From Dasyornis broadbenti (lineage: Eukaryota; Chordata; Aves; Passeriformes; Dasyornithidae): a DNA stretch of 64,000 nucleotides. How positions within the stretch are numbered: position 1 is the first letter of the stretch; each line of letters starts with the position of its first letter. The position numbers and the translations under genes are program-made. Positions 62,286 through 64,000 of the stretch are shown here, piece by piece. Below the pieces are notes generated by a model, which was given only the letters and a program-made list of their open reading frames with translations, was not told the origin of the DNA and searched no databases. The stretch is from the NCBI GenBank assembly GCA_013397935.1, contig VZRN01005387.1:194555-258554 (forward strand). Reading direction: 5' to 3'.

Positions 62286-62981
62286 GTGAGAGATTCAAAA
62301 CAAAGTGGTTTGTGTGTATGAGTCTCGTGGCTAATACCCACAATTACAAACATTTAGATCATTCTTACGCTGTTTTCAAGTTTTGAGGTCACTATTTATT
62401 GAACACTTTCATCCGAAAAGGCTTTTCCCAAGCACGCTGGGAACATTAGAAATCCTAGACGTCCTTGAACCGCAAAAGCATCACCCAACTCCTCTCAGGT
62501 TACTCATTGTCATCTCCTCTTTTATGGTATGAGAGAGACCCCTGGAGGCAACAACGTGCTGGAAGTGGCACGTGGAGTAAATTGACAGTGCTGCAAATTA
62601 GGAGAAGCAGCAACAAGTTTCTGTGCAGTGATTCTTGGTGGACAAGAACCACCAGAGACCATGGAGAGGCACATCACTAGACTTTTACTGTCGGACTCGT
62701 CAATACCGCTCCTGATAGAGGTCAAGTCCTCAGGTCATAGTCCAGCTTAGCAGAGCTGCTTTCAGGTTGTACTCTGAATTTCACGTACTCATCTGAGTGG
62801 ACATGCCCGATAGGGTACTGAGAGGGAAGCACGAAGGGTGTGGCAAAACGAGTTTTGCTTTCCTTTTGGATTACGTCCGCCTCATCTATGGCTGAACCCC
62901 AAATGTTTGCAAAGCCTTTGGGGAATGTTGCAGACTGAAATGAAATGTTTGGCTGGAAATTATATAGAGCACTGTTACTGC

Positions 62982-62994
62982 TTTTTTTTTTTTT
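62982..62994 (+). repeat. Poly(T) tract, T13
   Basis: Thirteen consecutive T followed by ccctag. Confidence 0.95.
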
Positions 62995-63488
62995 CCCTAG
63001 TTAGGGGAATTAATAACTTCATTAAGCTAATTAGATTTCCATTACATATAAGGAAAAATGCTGACTGAAACTCTGTAGCCAGAGTAATGTAAGTAATCAG
63101 ACTACATGGTTACACTCTTCAATTCTGACCCTAGAAGCTAACTATCAAGTATGTGAAGCATTGCTTCAAAGCTGCTTTCAAATTTATCGTGAGTAAATAG
63201 ATTATTTACAAGCACTAGCCTGGGTAAAGCAAAGAATATTAGGAATATTAACCACATATTTGTCAACTCCTTCTCTTTCAAAAGCATTTTTGTATTGCTG
63301 CCTTAAAAAAGGAGAGAACGGGGGGGAGGAAAAAAAAGGCAGCCACATTTCTGCTCTGTGCCCTAGAAAGCTCTCCTGGAACAAAAGATTTCTTAGACTA
63401 ATGCATTTCAATAGAGTTCAATGGAGTATTTCAATGAAAGGTCTATCCCTATTTTTCTCCTCATACGGTAGATTTCAAATGTTGACAG

Positions 63489-63556
63489 ATGTGATCTACT
63501 GCCGTGCTCCAGAACTGTCTGATTCAAATCAAAGAGAAGTTTTTGCTCTCCTTGAG
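63489..63556 (+). other. Candidate coding exon
   Basis: The acceptor is atgttgacag, with an alternative in-frame acceptor ttttctcctcatacggtag at 63471; the donor is TTGAG-gtgagc at 63557. Entered in phase 1 it reads VIYCRAPELSDSNQREV and ends FALLE, leaving phase 0. It is compatible with either 60264-60342 or 62183-62285 upstream. The product is balanced in composition and protein-like. I do not recognise the gene. Confidence 0.2.
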
Positions 63557-64000
63557 GTGAGCAAAAGTTTACTGACCCCACTAAATAGGAAGCTAAATTC
63601 AGAAGCTTTTTTAAAAAAAAAAAACAAAAAAACAAAAAAACTAATGTCTTAATTTCTAAAGTTGGATGAGTCACTCCTGGCTGAGGCTTTCACAGGGATT
63701 AGTCATTGCACTGTGGGTCTCCACTGCTCTCAATAAACACCAGATGAGGTTTGGAGCAAGGACGCAGTTTGAGATCGTTGTTGTACTCCGGCTCTGCCTG
63801 CAGGAAGCTGGCTGGGTGCAAATGAGCTTGGACTTGAAGCCACATCTCTTTGCCTGGCATGAGCAGAAGGAATCTCTTTGTCTCTGCCTGTTCGTTTATA
63901 CGCACTCTTGGACCTGTTGATTTTCCCTTCTGTTGTCTAAACATTTCTCATATGCAAAAGAGACCATTTCCTGTACGTTTTCTAATGTTATTTCTTCTAA
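63557..64000. other. Noncoding end of window
   Basis: Holds an A-rich tract and otherwise no gene. Open frames on both strands at 63666-63944 overlap and resemble no family. Confidence 0.55.
63613..63640 (+). repeat. A-rich tract, A12 C A7 C A7
   Basis: Simple A-rich repeat interrupted by two C. Confidence 0.95.

Larger units (their letters stand above)
60343..63488. other. Presumed intronic or intergenic stretch
   Basis: No gene recognised beyond the candidate exon at 62183-62285. A T-rich block broken by AA pairs lies at 60873-60905, and T13 at 62982-62994. A good donor CAG-gtaagg at about 60499 has no convincing partner acceptor. Confidence 0.55.

Overview
This window looks like vertebrate nuclear DNA from an AT-rich, gene-poor region. 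It has no bacterial-style gene layout: there are no operons, no ribosome binding sites and no long open frames. The longest open frame is about 213 codons, on the minus strand at 17388-18029, and its composition is low-complexity. I see no Alu, L1 or B-type repeats, no recognisable LTR pair, and no clear CR1 3' end. That near absence of interspersed repeats, with only scattered poly(A)/poly(T) tracts and small microsatellites, fits a bird genome best. A non-avian reptile is less likely. The species assignment is inference; no gene could be named to fix it. The window also holds one assembly gap of 118 N at 38130-38247, directly after an A run.

Layout. At 1-4340 there is a cluster of splice-bounded short open segments on the plus strand. 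The best chain (3428-3454, 3874-3922, 4043-4089) is phase-compatible, ends at a stop codon, and has an AATAAA about 225 bases downstream. It could be the 3' end of an unrecognised gene, but pseudo-exons of this kind are common in intronic DNA. At 4441-4587 an A18 tract is followed by an ATGGA pentamer array. From 4588 to about 60200 I see essentially noncoding DNA. It is broken by two CpG-rich patches (15600-15760 and 47461-47710), a compact GC-rich stem-loop (18678-18718), perfect palindromes (14127-14152, 15172-15185, 58044-58059), a T14/A14 inverted repeat (48151-48231), two CTCF-like motifs (43950-43963 and 50311-50321) and a purine-rich strand (56640-56820). At 60264-63556 there are further candidate exons on the plus strand, two of them phase-compatible.

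No protein family, RNA gene, mobile element or viral sequence was recognised with confidence. The candidate exons rest only on splice-site strength, open frame and reading-phase agreement. They have low confidence because each short open segment has a fair chance of arising at random. I found no convincing new biological system; the most checkable leads are the 3428-4340 gene-end model, the CpG-rich patch with a Kozak-context ATG at 47.6 kb, and the hairpin at 18.68 kb.
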